Shown here: positions 37,507 to 47,284 of the stretch, in pieces
Layout: each line of letters starts with the position of its first letter
How positions within the stretch are numbered: the stretch's first letter is position 1
DNA from: Lactiplantibacillus xiangfangensis
GTDB lineage: Bacteria > Bacillota > Bacilli > Lactobacillales > Lactobacillaceae
Assembly (NCBI RefSeq): GCF_001438845.1
Contig: NZ_JQCL01000029.1
Coordinates: 1 to 64,000 of the forward strand
Direction: 5' to 3'
DNA length: 64,000 nucleotides
The notes under the pieces: generated by a model
Seen by the model: only the letters and a program-made list of their open reading frames with translations
Told to the model about the DNA's origin: nothing
The model's database searches: none
Position numbers and translations under genes: made by a program

Positions 37507-38751
37507 ATGGCAAAGACAATGGAAAAAATGCAATTAGCACTCGATCCGGTCCTAACTAAATTCAGCAATTTGAAAATTCTCTTAATTTTAAACATGGGTC
37601 TGAACTTTATCGGTCCCCTAGTCTTGATTGGTAGCCTATTCGTTATCGTGACACAGTTTCCCTGGGTTGGTTGGCAACATTTCATCCAACCAGTTCTGCC
37701 GCAACTGAAGGTTCCAATTCAATTGATTTTCAATTACTTTTCACTCTTAGTGGCCATTAACATGAGCTTTGCAGCCACTAAATTAAATCAGTTGAGTCCG
37801 CAGACGGGCACAAGCATCGGGATCATTGCCTATTTAATGGTTAATTTGACGGCAACGGGGCATTTAAGCCGGACGGCTTTTGGACCGGCTAACTTTTTTA
37901 CCGCAATCATTGTGCCCATTCTAGCCATTGAAGGACTGAACTGGTTATCTAACCACAACTTTCATCCCCAAAACACGGGGAATTTACCTCCAGCTGTACC
38001 GGCATCGTTTTTAAGTGGCCTGCCCGCACTGGGCGTTCTCCTCGTGACCGGCCTACTGCAATGGTTGTCACCCTGGTCAATCAGCACGTTAATTCAATGG
38101 ATTTTTACGCCGCTGATCGTTGGGTTTAATAGTTTTCTGGGTATTATGGTCATCTTATTTTTAACGTTACTCTTATGGGGATTAGGGATTCACGGCAACA
38201 ACGTCATCGGCGCGTTGCTCAGTCCATTCTTTCTACAATCGTTAGTGCTCAACGGTCTGAACGTGACTGACGGTCAGGCGGCCACTCGAATCACTGCTGA
38301 TGGCTTTCTAAACTTCGGAATGAACATCGGTGGTACCGGGGCCATTCTTGCGTTAACGCTGTGCGCGTTAACCGCAAAAAGTAAGCGCTTTAAAGAATTG
38401 GGACACATGAGCTTAGCGCCGTCATGCTTCGGCATCAGTGAAGCCGTCATGTTCGGGCTCCCCGTTGTGATGAACCCAATTCTCGTAATTCCGTTCATTG
38501 GGATTCCCATGCTCTTACAGGGATTAACCTACATCTTGATGCAGGCACACGTTATCGGCATGGTCGTGGCCCAAGTTCCATGGACCACCCCAACGATTTT
38601 AAATGGATTTCTCGTGACCGGGGGCGATTGGCGCGCCGCCGTTTGGCAATTGATTGAACTACTCATTGCCATTGTGATCTACTGGCCCTTCTTCCACGCT
38701 TATGACCGTCAAACTTGGCAGGAAGAACAATTACAGGCCGTATCAAATTAA
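37507..38751 (+). CDS. PTS sugar transporter EIIC component, cellobiose/lactose type
   Basis: A 414-residue membrane protein of the PTS lactose/cellobiose EIIC family, with about 10 helices, the loop GLGIHGNNVIGALLSPFFLQ and the sugar-site stretch CFGISEAVMFGLPVVMNPIL (histidine is often conserved nearby). ATG 37507 has GTGAGG 9 bases upstream; a GTG at 37492 is possible. No EIIA or EIIB gene is adjacent, so it must borrow them. The following genes encode an esterase and a ROK kinase, suggesting uptake of an oligosaccharide. It takes the place where xylP is found in L. pentosus. Confidence 0.9.
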   Translation: MAKTMEKMQLALDPVLTKFSNLKILLILNMGLNFIGPLVLIGSLFVIVTQFPWVGWQHFIQPVLPQLKVPIQLIFNYFSLLVAINMSFAATKLNQLSPQTGTSIGIIAYLMVNLTATGHLSRTAFGPANFFTAIIVPILAIEGLNWLSNHNFHPQNTGNLPPAVPASFLSGLPALGVLLVTGLLQWLSPWSISTLIQWIFTPLIVGFNSFLGIMVILFLTLLLWGLGIHGNNVIGALLSPFFLQSLVLNGLNVTDGQAATRITADGFLNFGMNIGGTGAILALTLCALTAKSKRFKELGHMSLAPSCFGISEAVMFGLPVVMNPILVIPFIGIPMLLQGLTYILMQAHVIGMVVAQVPWTTPTILNGFLVTGGDWRAAVWQLIELLIAIVIYWPFFHAYDRQTWQEEQLQAVSN

Positions 38752-38776
38752 ATCTGATTCAGGAGGACTTTAAAAA

Positions 38777-39565
38777 ATGTCTCTACACCAAACCACGTTT
38801 TACTCTAACGAATTACAAATGAACACGACGGCGTACGTCATCTTACCAGAATCAAAAGTCGGTAATGACGTTCCTATTCAACCGGCGAACCACCGCCTAC
38901 CCGTTATGTGGCTCTTGCACGGCCTGTTCGATGATGAATCAATGTTCTTACGCTACACATCGATTGAACGCTACGCAAGCGATACGGGTATTGCCGTCGT
39001 TATGCCCCGCGCCGAACGGAGCTTTTACACCGACATGGCCGCGGGTGGCCGCTACTGGCACTTCATTACTGAGGAGCTTCCACAACGGATGCGCTTCTTT
39101 TATCCCTTGTCACTAGCGCCTAGCGAAAACTTCGTCGCCGGAGCTTCCATGGGAGGCTACGGTGCTTATAAGTGGGCCTTTACCCATCCCGACCGTTTTG
39201 CCGCGGTCGCAGCCCTCTCCGGGGTAATGGACGTCACCGAATTTGGTCAAGAAAATCCTAATTTGGTACCCGACTGGTCCCTGATTTTTAATCAATCAGA
39301 CCTTCATCAGACCCCCGCAGACCTGACTTACTTAGCCACGCACTTACCAGTAAACCAGCTCCAAGTACTCCAAACGGTTGGGACTGAAGATTTTCTTTAC
39401 CAGATGAACCAGGCCATCCGTCCCGTGCTTAACACGGCGTTTGCTAATCGTTACACTTACTTTGAAGGACCCGGCAACCACGATTTCAAATTTTGGGATC
39501 ACCAGTTACCAACGATTATGAATCGGTTTAAAACAATTTTGACAAATAAGGAAGGTACTAAATAA
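38777..39565 (+). CDS. Esterase of the EstA/esterase-D family
   Basis: A 262-residue alpha/beta hydrolase, cytoplasmic by lack of signal peptide. The oxyanion region MWLLHGLFDDE, the nucleophile elbow GASMGGYGAYKWA (serine near 123), and the C-terminal GPGNHDFKFWD histidine make a full triad. Such tributyrin/acetyl-type esterases of lactic acid bacteria act on short acyl esters; in this setting, deacetylation of imported oligosaccharides is plausible. It follows the EIIC gene by 25 bases and its stop overlaps the ATG of the kinase. Confidence 0.87.
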   Translation: MSLHQTTFYSNELQMNTTAYVILPESKVGNDVPIQPANHRLPVMWLLHGLFDDESMFLRYTSIERYASDTGIAVVMPRAERSFYTDMAAGGRYWHFITEELPQRMRFFYPLSLAPSENFVAGASMGGYGAYKWAFTHPDRFAAVAALSGVMDVTEFGQENPNLVPDWSLIFNQSDLHQTPADLTYLATHLPVNQLQVLQTVGTEDFLYQMNQAIRPVLNTAFANRYTYFEGPGNHDFKFWDHQLPTIMNRFKTILTNKEGTK

Positions 39566-40449
39566 TGACACAAACAATTGGTTTAATTGACGTTGGCGGT
39601 ACTAGCATCAAGTTGGGCGCTTGGGCGGACCAACAAGTCCACACCTACCCAGCGATCCCAACACCCGCAACTTTAGAAGAATTCTATACCGCCCTCACCA
39701 CGGCCGTTGAACAGATGAAACGCGACTACCATATTAGCGGGGTCGGTATTAGTTCTCCTGGTGCCGTTAACAAGCAGAGTGGTCAGATTGAAGGTGCGAG
39801 CGCCATTCCTTACATCCACTACTTTAATATTCATTCGGCGCTCGTAGAAAAATTTGGGCTCCCCGTCACCATCGAAAACGACGCCAACTGTGCCGCCTTA
39901 GCCGAGGTCGCAGCTGGGGCTGGTAAAGACGTTGATAATCTGATTTTCATGATTATCGGAACCGGGATTGGCGGTGCCATCATTGAACATAAACAGGTTG
40001 AACACGGTGCCCACCTCTTTGGCGGCGAACTTGGTTACATGTTAATGGACGACCAGTCGACCCTAAGTGAGCTCGGCTCACCAGTCCGGGTCGGCAAACG
40101 GTACACGAAGCGCGTTAACGACGGTAAGACTTACAGCGGTAAGGACGTTTTCGCCTTGGCTGACCAAGGAAACACCGACGCTCAAGCCGAAGTTCAAACT
40201 ATGTACGCCGCCTTAGCTAAGGCCATTTACAACTTGCAATACAGCTTTGACCCTGAAAAGATCGTTTTAGGCGGGGCAGTTTCGAATAACCCCGAATTAA
40301 TTCCCGGCATTCTTGCTGAAATCAAAAAGATTCGCAAAATCGTGACCATCGCCCCCTTCGATCCCGAGGTGGTGCCATGTGCCTTCACTGACGGTGCCAA
40401 TTTACGTGGGGCTGCGGTTGATTTTATGAATACTTATCCAGAAAAATAA
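39565..40449 (+). CDS. ROK family sugar kinase
   Basis: A 294-residue ROK kinase with phosphate motif IGLIDVGGTSIKLG (5-18), GVGISSPGAV, ENDANCAALAE and the ATP-site MIIGTGIGGAI. The usual ROK zinc motif CxCGxxGC is not present, which fits the BglK/short ROK group rather than glucokinase. It is coupled to the esterase by a TAATG overlap and probably phosphorylates a monosaccharide or beta-glucoside released in the cell. Confidence 0.88.
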   Translation: MTQTIGLIDVGGTSIKLGAWADQQVHTYPAIPTPATLEEFYTALTTAVEQMKRDYHISGVGISSPGAVNKQSGQIEGASAIPYIHYFNIHSALVEKFGLPVTIENDANCAALAEVAAGAGKDVDNLIFMIIGTGIGGAIIEHKQVEHGAHLFGGELGYMLMDDQSTLSELGSPVRVGKRYTKRVNDGKTYSGKDVFALADQGNTDAQAEVQTMYAALAKAIYNLQYSFDPEKIVLGGAVSNNPELIPGILAEIKKIRKIVTIAPFDPEVVPCAFTDGANLRGAAVDFMNTYPEK

Positions 40450-40543
40450 TTTTTTTTGCATTTTGTAGCACGTGCCACCCGCGTTTATGAGTGCCGCATG
40501 CTATTATAAAATACGTTAGATTAAGTTTGGGGGCCTTTTTAAT

Positions 40544-41350
40544 ATGCGCTATAGCTTTCGTGTTACCGACCGATCGCTACCGTTCTTCGTAGACAGTATC
40601 GGCTATGATTGGCACCAAGAAGATATTAACCGTCCTCACGGCTACCCATACGTTCACTGGTTGCAAGGCTTGTCCGGCACCGGTGAAGTAACCGTGGGTG
40701 ATCACACTTTCTCACTGGGGCCGGGACAAGGCCTCTTGATCAACCAAGGCATCCCACACGCTTACCATTCAAATGGTGGCGACTGGCAAACCGAGTTCTT
40801 TACCTTCGGCGGTGCCTTAATTGCAGAAGCCACGGCCATGCTAAGTTTTCATGATTATTTATTGATTAAAGAAGAAGACAACCAGGTGTTTGATTTTATA
40901 AAAACTCATCACTTGGAGATTGAGGACCCCGATCCACTGAAGATTTACCATTCATCCGAGTTAGTGTACAGTTTTCTACTATTGTTAAAGCGCCACATGA
41001 TCACCAATCCACGTAATCAACCAATTTACCAAAACGTGATTGAACCAATTATCCAGTTGATTCACGATCGTTACAGTGAAGACCTTGAGAACAATGATTT
41101 TGCGGAGTTTTCTAATTATAGTGAACAATACATCTTGGAAGTCTTTCGTAAATTTGCGGGCACGTCGCCGCACCAGTATTTATTGCAGTACCGGATTCAG
41201 AAGGCCAAAGAACTCCTGCTGAACAACTCAAAATACTCCGTTGAACAAGTTGGTAAGATGGTTGGCTTTAACACTAACAGCCACTTCATCTCCGTCTTCA
41301 AACGTTTTGAGCACATCACACCCGGGAAGTTCCGGCATTTCTACTTTTAA
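40544..41350 (+). CDS. AraC family transcriptional regulator
   Basis: A 268-residue regulator with an N-terminal cupin-like effector domain (HWLQGLSGTGEVTVGDHTFS, then QGIPHAYHSNGGDW) and two C-terminal helix-turn-helix motifs (AEFSNYSEQYILEVFRKFAG; YSVEQVGKMVGFNTNSHFIS, ending FKRFEHITPGKFR). ATG 40544 follows a GGGGG site. It lies 94 bases after the kinase, and likely activates the EIIC-esterase-kinase set in response to its sugar. Confidence 0.92.
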   Translation: MRYSFRVTDRSLPFFVDSIGYDWHQEDINRPHGYPYVHWLQGLSGTGEVTVGDHTFSLGPGQGLLINQGIPHAYHSNGGDWQTEFFTFGGALIAEATAMLSFHDYLLIKEEDNQVFDFIKTHHLEIEDPDPLKIYHSSELVYSFLLLLKRHMITNPRNQPIYQNVIEPIIQLIHDRYSEDLENNDFAEFSNYSEQYILEVFRKFAGTSPHQYLLQYRIQKAKELLLNNSKYSVEQVGKMVGFNTNSHFISVFKRFEHITPGKFRHFYF

Positions 41351-41778
41351 AACCGTACCGATCAGCAAAGGTTAAGTAAACAACCTTTCGTTGATCGGCC
41401 TTTTTGTTTCAAATTGAAGATTGAAAATTTGAAATCAGCAGCATCAACAACTGTTGTTTCTAAATTAGCCTCCCAAATTTAATGACTACCCAGAACTTGG
41501 CGCTGACACCACCAGTAACTGAACCTATTAATAAATAACCAGTTTCTATCAATTGGACCGCTAATTCAGCAATGCTTCGTTCAAAACAAAAAAAGCGCCC
41601 GACGAAAACTCGTTAGACGCTTTAAAGACTTTATGAGATTGATCATTCTACTAGCTTATTATGCCTTCACGGGGTAGCCGTTCAAGGAGTGGGCTTGATT
41701 GGTTTTTAATGAATAACATAATAATTAATGCTTCAGATTTAAATTAGCAGTCATCTCCTAAAGCAATTCTGCTTATCA
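41351..41778. terminator. Gap with two terminator hairpins
   Basis: The first hairpin, CCGATCA...AAGGTT with AACCTTT...TGATCGG and a T-run (41358-41405), ends the AraC gene. The second, AAAGCG...ACGA with TCGT...CGCTTT (41588-41624), lies about 155 bases before the minus-strand permease stop. The rest holds no gene; CTTGGCGCTGACACCACCAG near 41500 may be a decayed scrap of repeat B. Confidence 0.6.
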
Positions 41779-42603
41779 TTAACCCTTGTTTGCACCAGTC
41801 ATCCCTTGGACGAAGTACTTTTGCAAGAACAAGAAGATTAAGAAGATTGGAATCGTTGAGATAATAATTAAAATCATGATTACACCATAGTCAATCGAGA
41901 AATTGGTGTTCGCGGACAAGCCAGAAATCAATAGTGGCAAGGTCTTTTGATCATCACTTTGCAATACGATTAATGGCCACATGTAGTTGTTCCAGGCACC
42001 CATGAAGGAGTAAATTGCAGCAGCCGCGAAGGTTGAACGCAATTGTGGTAATACCACGCTCCAGAAGATTCTTATTTCACTGGCGCCATCGATCCGTGCT
42101 GACTCAATCGTATCGATTGGGAACGTTTCCAAGCTTTGATGGAAGAAGAAGACCAGGAACACTGACATAATCCCAGGTAAGACAACGGCCCATGCCGTGT
42201 TAACCAATCCCAATTTTGAAACCATCCGGTATAAAGGAATCATCAATACGGAGAATGGAATCATCATGGAAGCGATAAAGATTGAATAAATCCAGTTTTT
42301 ACCACGTGAACGGTAAATTTGGAACCCGTAAGCCGCTAAGGAAGCCACGATAATTGAGAGTACCGTTACCTCTGTCGCAATTTTTAAACTGTTCCAAAAG
42401 TCACCAATCAGGTTCGTTTGGGTAAAGGCGTTATGCCAATTGACCATGAACTGGTCACCAATCGACATTTTCCCAGCTAAGATATCAGCTGAAGAGTTCG
42501 TACTTTCGATCACCATCCAAACAAATGGGAAGACACTGATGAAAGACATAATCAAAATAAAAACGTATTTGAGAACCGAGCTTACTTTTCTTGAGCTAGT
42601 CAT
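41779..42603 (-). CDS. Sugar ABC transporter permease, MalG/MsmG type
   Basis: A 274-residue permease with six membrane helices and the EAA loop (ESARIDGASEIRIFWSVVLP, about 156-175) that docks the ATPase. It belongs to the carbohydrate CUT1 importers. Its start overlaps the end of the upstream permease by 8 bases, so both are made together. It is the last gene of the importer operon. Confidence 0.92.
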   Translation of the reverse strand: MTSSRKVSSVLKYVFILIMSFISVFPFVWMVIESTNSSADILAGKMSIGDQFMVNWHNAFTQTNLIGDFWNSLKIATEVTVLSIIVASLAAYGFQIYRSRGKNWIYSIFIASMMIPFSVLMIPLYRMVSKLGLVNTAWAVVLPGIMSVFLVFFFHQSLETFPIDTIESARIDGASEIRIFWSVVLPQLRSTFAAAAIYSFMGAWNNYMWPLIVLQSDDQKTLPLLISGLSANTNFSIDYGVIMILIIISTIPIFLIFLFLQKYFVQGMTGANKG

Positions 42604-43474
42604 CGTTCTTCGCCACCTTCATTTGAATTAATGAGAGAATCAAGATAATGAACATTACAACGTATGACATTGCAGCGGCGTAACCAAAGTTTGGCACGTA
42701 CTTGAATGAAACGTTGTAAATGTACATTGCAATCGTGGTCGAGGAGTTCGCTGGCCCACCATTAGTGATGTTCATTGGTTCATCAAACAATTGCAACGTA
42801 CTAATCGTTGATTGAACAGCCGTAAATAAGATAATCGGCCGTAACGCTGGTAACGTAATGTGCAGGAATTGTTGAATCTTTGAAGCACCGTCAATTTCAG
42901 CGGCTTCATAAATTTCTTCAGAAACGTTTTGTAATCCGGCTAAGAAGAAGATCATGTTATAGCCGGTCCACCGCCATAGTAATGCTAAAATAATAACAAT
43001 TTTAGCCATCGTTGGATCAGTTAACCACGGAATCGGTGATGAAATAATATGCAAGCCGTTCATCAAGAACTTGTTAATTAAACCATCGCTTGAAAATAAC
43101 ATTTTGAACAAGATAGAATACGAAACTAAAGACGTTACGCAAGGTAGGAAGATTAATAACCGCCAAAAGCCACGTAATTTCAACATCTTAGAATTCAAAA
43201 CAACCGCTAGGATAATTGCAAATAGTAACATGATTGGCACTTCAACAACTAGGAATAAGAAGGAATTTCCTAACGAACTCCAAAACGTTGTATCGTGGAA
43301 CAGCCGAACAAAGTTACCAAAACCAACAAACGTACTACTATCACCAGACAGTGATGAAAAGACCAGTTTTACGGAACTGAGAATCGGGTAAATCATAAAG
43401 ACTGCGAAACTCACGATCGACAGACCGATAAACCACCAACCCATCCGATTAGTTCTCTCATTTACACCATTCAT
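42596..43474 (-). CDS. Sugar ABC transporter permease, MalF/MsmF type
   Basis: A 292-residue CUT1 permease with six helices and EAA loop YEAAEIDGASKIQQFLHITL (about 190-209). It pairs with the MalG-type permease to form the channel. It lies 47 bases downstream of the binding-protein gene on the same strand. Confidence 0.92.
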   Translation of the reverse strand: MNGVNERTNRMGWWFIGLSIVSFAVFMIYPILSSVKLVFSSLSGDSSTFVGFGNFVRLFHDTTFWSSLGNSFLFLVVEVPIMLLFAIILAVVLNSKMLKLRGFWRLLIFLPCVTSLVSYSILFKMLFSSDGLINKFLMNGLHIISSPIPWLTDPTMAKIVIILALLWRWTGYNMIFFLAGLQNVSEEIYEAAEIDGASKIQQFLHITLPALRPIILFTAVQSTISTLQLFDEPMNITNGGPANSSTTIAMYIYNVSFKYVPNFGYAAAMSYVVMFIILILSLIQMKVAKNDD

Positions 43475-43521
43475 ACTTGATACCCTCCCAAAACGACAAT
43501 CTCATTTAAGTCAATTATTGA

Positions 43522-44829
43522 TTAGTTACTACCAACTTGTGACTTGTAAGAACTTTGAATCTTCTTGATGGTTGCGTCTAAGCTAGTCTTACCAGAGTAG
43601 TAATTGTTTAAGTTACCAGATAAGATGTTTTCAACTTCGCTAGAGTGGATACCGTATGATACAGATGGAATCTTGTTCAAGTTTTGCTTGAAGTATTGGT
43701 TGACCTTCTGATTGTAGAACGTATCGTTAGTATTCCATTCTTTGTTAGTCATAGCTGGTTTGTAAGTCGTAACGGCAGCTTGTTCCTTGAGAACTTTACC
43801 GTAGAACTTAGAATTGCCATCAAACATGGTCTTTAAGAACTTCTTAGCGGCGTTATCAGCTTTGGCATTGCCAGTGTTTAAGGCGTACCAGCTTGAGCCA
43901 CCTTCGTTAGTTGAGTTAGTTGCACCCTTAACGTTTGTCAAACGAGGAACCGTTGCAATACCCCATTTGCCAGAAGACTTCTTGTCAGCTTTAAGTGATG
44001 CTGAGAACCATGCACCTTCAACAACGGCTAAGTTATTACCATTGTAAAGAGCTTTGTTACGAGCGTTAAAGTCGCTGTATCCAGTAACTAAACCGTTGTC
44101 TTTTAATGACTTAACCGTCTTCAATGATTGTTTGAAGGCCGTTGAGTTAACATCTAATTTACCAGAATCATCAAAGTACCAGCTACCAGCAGATTGTAGC
44201 ATTTGGCGAACTAAGTCTGGATCTTCACCAACTAAGGCACCAGTACCTAAGATGCTCTTGCCACTACCTTTATGAACCTTTTCTGCTAACTTCATGAATT
44301 GATCCCAAGTAATGTTGTTCAAGTCTTTAGCTTTTACACCATACTTGGCGAAAACATCTTTACGATAGAATAATGCGGAAACACCGGAATCAAATGGCAT
44401 ACCGTAAGTCTTGCCCTTGTAATTAACGACACTCTTCTTGTATTTAGAGAAGTTACTCAAATCAACGTTTTGAGTTAAGAATGAGTTTTGATAAGAAGAA
44501 ATGAGTTTTTGAGAACCGTAATCTTCAATCTTGATAATGTTTGGATAGTTTTTCTTATTACCAGCTGATAATACGGTTTGAACCTTGGTATTGTAGTCAC
44601 CTTGAGTTTGAACCTTGAAAGTAACGCCTGAATTCTTATGTTCGGCGTTATACATCTTAACCGCCGTCTTCATAATTGGGACGTTAAAGTTCGGGTCATC
44701 CGCCCAAATCGTTACCGTCGTTTTACCATTTGATGATGAACCCGAGTTAGAGTTGCCACAAGCGGTCAACAACGTTGTACTTGCAAGCACCACCCCTAAA
44801 CCGAGCAAAGCTTTAGTAAACTTTTTCAT
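43522..44829 (-). CDS. Sugar ABC transporter substrate-binding lipoprotein
   Basis: A 435-residue extracellular solute-binding protein (family 1). The signal peptide ends in a lipobox LTAC (MKKFTKALLGLGVVLASTTL then LTACGNS), so the mature protein is lipid-anchored. The start at 44829 follows GGAGG; the longer open frame contains promoter sequence. A perfect cre box lies in the promoter. The substrate is a carbohydrate, not identifiable by eye; family members bind oligosaccharides. Confidence 0.93.
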   Translation of the reverse strand: MKKFTKALLGLGVVLASTTLLTACGNSNSGSSSNGKTTVTIWADDPNFNVPIMKTAVKMYNAEHKNSGVTFKVQTQGDYNTKVQTVLSAGNKKNYPNIIKIEDYGSQKLISSYQNSFLTQNVDLSNFSKYKKSVVNYKGKTYGMPFDSGVSALFYRKDVFAKYGVKAKDLNNITWDQFMKLAEKVHKGSGKSILGTGALVGEDPDLVRQMLQSAGSWYFDDSGKLDVNSTAFKQSLKTVKSLKDNGLVTGYSDFNARNKALYNGNNLAVVEGAWFSASLKADKKSSGKWGIATVPRLTNVKGATNSTNEGGSSWYALNTGNAKADNAAKKFLKTMFDGNSKFYGKVLKEQAAVTTYKPAMTNKEWNTNDTFYNQKVNQYFKQNLNKIPSVSYGIHSSEVENILSGNLNNYYSGKTSLDATIKKIQSSYKSQVGSN

Positions 44830-44875
44830 CACTGTTTCCTCCTTTTGTGTACCACAACTTAAATTAACAATACCC

Positions 44876-44904
44876 ATTATGTAACCGTTTACAACTAGCG
44901 TCAA
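44876..44904 (-). promoter_or_regulatory. Promoter of the ABC importer operon with perfect cre box
   Basis: On the minus strand TTGACG (44904-44899) and CATAAT (44881-44876) are 17 bases apart. TGTAACCGTTTACA (44880-44893) fits the cre consensus at every fixed position and fills the spacer, so CcpA should block RNA polymerase. Confidence 0.75.
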
Positions 44905-44973
44905 CCGGATTTCTATCACATAATTTAGTAAAAATATAACGAATCTCGGTTTTTACCTGTTTTACCTTCTTTT

Positions 44974-45852
44974 TTACTCGAATGTCAGCAAATAACAGAA
45001 CAATAAGTCGTTCATATCCTTCAAATCAAACCCCGTTGTCGTCTGGAATTTTCGCAATCGGTATTGCAGCGTATTGCGATGAACATACAATTGTTTAGCC
45101 GTATTGCTGATGTTGCCACCATTTTGGTATAGCGTCGTAATTGTCGCCCGCGCGTCCGGCATCGAGAGCAATTCGTGCTTACTACGCACAATGAGTTCGT
45201 TTTGGCTTAACTGCTTTTCAAAACAGTACTTTAATATGCTGTTAGCAATGGTAAAGATCCGCCGACTCGTGTTCTGCTGAATTTGAAACTGGAACAACTC
45301 ACGTTCACGTGCAAACACCGCACTCAAGTGGTTGTCAGCCGGCCAATACTGGCCGATATATAGCTTCGACGCACAGTAAAAATCGTTATCCAACGTCTGA
45401 CTGATTCCTAAGAAATCATCACTGGCAAAGATTTTGCCATCTAACTTTTCGACCGCAATCGCCGTGTCCGCACTAATTAGAAAAGCATCTAGTAATGGGT
45501 GTTCAAACATTGATTGAAAGGCCGCCAACCATTTTGCAGGTGGAATCGTTGCGTCTTGATTAATGATTTGAATTTGAATGATACGTACCATCTGCTTGGA
45601 CGTTGTCGCCGGCCCCTTCTCACCTAAAAACAACTGCCGAAACCAGCGGTGCCCGTTTGCCAGTAATGTCTGGGTCGAACTTTGATCGTGGACTAACAGC
45701 TTAAGCATCGCAATTTCGCGCGGCGTTAGGCCGGTTGCGGGGAGGACCAGCCACTCGCTCCCCAGTGGAAAGTTCAAGTATTGGTCATCATCAACGGCCG
45801 TTGCTTGGAGGACCGCCTGAGGAAAAATGGTTTTGATCTGATTAATATCCAT
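44974..45852 (-). CDS. PucR/CdaR-type transcriptional regulator
   Basis: A 292-residue regulator with a C-terminal helix-turn-helix of the PucR/CdaR kind (NISNTAKQLYVHRNTLQYRL near 250-269). The N-terminal part has no clear sensor motif. ATG 45852 has AAGGAG 9 bases upstream; the earlier in-frame ATG lacks one. It is convergent with nothing and lies directly upstream of the importer operon, and divergent from the ATPase gene, so it likely controls both. Confidence 0.85.
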   Translation of the reverse strand: MDINQIKTIFPQAVLQATAVDDDQYLNFPLGSEWLVLPATGLTPREIAMLKLLVHDQSSTQTLLANGHRWFRQLFLGEKGPATTSKQMVRIIQIQIINQDATIPPAKWLAAFQSMFEHPLLDAFLISADTAIAVEKLDGKIFASDDFLGISQTLDNDFYCASKLYIGQYWPADNHLSAVFARERELFQFQIQQNTSRRIFTIANSILKYCFEKQLSQNELIVRSKHELLSMPDARATITTLYQNGGNISNTAKQLYVHRNTLQYRLRKFQTTTGFDLKDMNDLLFCYLLTFE

Positions 45853-45946
45853 CGTGTCGAACTCCTTAACTAGTAAAACTTTTAGTAATAGTTTGTGCAA
45901 ACTGACAAAATTATTTTACTTCTTTTGTTCAAGATTAGCATATCTT

Positions 45947-45969
45947 TGTATCCGCTTTCAAACTATAAT
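45947..45969 (+). promoter_or_regulatory. cre-like box and -10 box of the MsmK-type gene
   Basis: TGTATCCGCTTTCA (45947-45960) matches cre in 13 of 14 positions and precedes a TATAAT -10 box (45964-45969). It links ATPase expression to the same carbon control as the importer. Confidence 0.55.
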
Positions 45970-46006
45970 CAGTTATGAAATTAAAACTAATGAGGACGTG
46001 AGCTAA

Positions 46007-47128
46007 ATGGCTGAAGTAAATTTAAAGCACATTTATAAAAAATACGACGGTGCGGACGACTATTCCGTGACTGATTTTAACTTGGATATCAAGGATCGAG
46101 AATTTATCGTCTTTGTCGGACCTTCAGGTTGTGGGAAATCAACGACTTTACGGATGATTGCCGGCCTTGAAGACATCTCCAAGGGTGACTTAGTCATCAA
46201 CGGGAAGAAGAGTAACAAACTTCCTCCAAAGGACCGTCAAATTGCCATGGTCTTCCAAAACTACGCCCTCTACCCACATATGACCGTTTACGGCAACATG
46301 GCCTTCGGGTTAAAAATCCAAAAGAAGGACAAAGCCGACATTGATAAGCGCGTTAAACACGCCGCTGAAATCTTAGGCTTAACCGAATACTTACAACGGA
46401 AACCAGCCGCCCTTTCAGGTGGTCAACGGCAACGGGTTGCTTTAGGTCGTGCCATTGTGCGTGACGCCCCAATCTTCTTAATGGATGAACCCCTTTCTAA
46501 CTTGGATGCCAAGTTACGGGTTTCCATGCGGGCTTCCATCGCCAAGTTGCACCAAGACTTGAACACTACCACTATTTACGTGACCCATGATCAAACTGAA
46601 GCCATGACTATGGCTGATCGAATCGTCGTTATGCGTGATGGTAAGATTCAACAAGTCGGGACACCCGCTGAAGTTTACGATAAACCCGCTAACGTCTTCG
46701 TCGGTGGCTTTATTGGCGCCCCTGCCATGAACTTCTTCAACGTTACTTTAAACGACGGTAAGATTACCGATGACAAAGATGGCTTTTCACTCAAAGTTCC
46801 AGACGGTCGCCTCAAAGCTTTGGTCGCAGCCGGCTATGATGGCAAGTCCTTCATTCTCGGTATTCGTCCAGAAGACATCCATACTGAAAATGCCTTCTTA
46901 GAGACCTTCCCAGAAAACACCATTCACGCCGAAATCGTTGTTTCAGAACTCCTCGGTGCCGAATCACAACTTTACAGCAAGGTCGGTCAAACCGAATTTG
47001 TTTCTAAAGTTAACGCCCGGGACTTCGAACAACCCGGCACGAAGATGGATATGGGCTTTGACTTAAACAAAGCGCACTTCTTCGATGCTAAGTCAAAACT
47101 TGCAATCGACAACGCCATAACTAAATAA
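46007..47128 (+). CDS. msmK: Sugar ABC transporter ATP-binding protein, MsmK/UgpC type
   Basis: A 373-residue ATPase of the MalK/MsmK/UgpC group. It has Walker [11 protein letters not shown] (about 38-47), signature [17 protein letters not shown], Walker [15 protein letters not shown], the switch histidine in [11 protein letters not shown], and a C-terminal TOBE regulatory domain. Such ATPases often serve several CUT1 importers; here it is divergent from the importer genes and should energise them. ATG 46007 has GAGGA upstream. A terminator follows. Confidence 0.94.
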   Translation: MAEVNLKHIYKKYDGADDYSVTDFNLDIKDREFIVFVGPSGCGKSTTLRMIAGLEDISKGDLVINGKKSNKLPPKDRQIAMVFQNYALYPHMTVYGNMAFGLKIQKKDKADIDKRVKHAAEILGLTEYLQRKPAALSGGQRQRVALGRAIVRDAPIFLMDEPLSNLDAKLRVSMRASIAKLHQDLNTTTIYVTHDQTEAMTMADRIVVMRDGKIQQVGTPAEVYDKPANVFVGGFIGAPAMNFFNVTLNDGKITDDKDGFSLKVPDGRLKALVAAGYDGKSFILGIRPEDIHTENAFLETFPENTIHAEIVVSELLGAESQLYSKVGQTEFVSKVNARDFEQPGTKMDMGFDLNKAHFFDAKSKLAIDNAITK

Positions 47129-47136
47129 TCACTCAT

Positions 47137-47193
47137 AAGCCTAACCAAGTTTGCGGAACCCTAGATCCGCAAATTGGCTGGGCTTATTTTTTT
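47137..47193 (+). terminator. Terminator after the ATPase gene
   Basis: AAGCC-T-AACCAA-G-TTTGCGG pairs with CCGCAAA-T-TGG-CTGGGCTT, followed by a T-run. Confidence 0.85.
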
Positions 47194-47284
47194 AGGATTG
47201 AATAATTGTAAAACTCTCAAATAATTACTATACTATATAATCAGTAATATATTATAGTAATTAAAAACAAAGGAAGCGTTTCGA

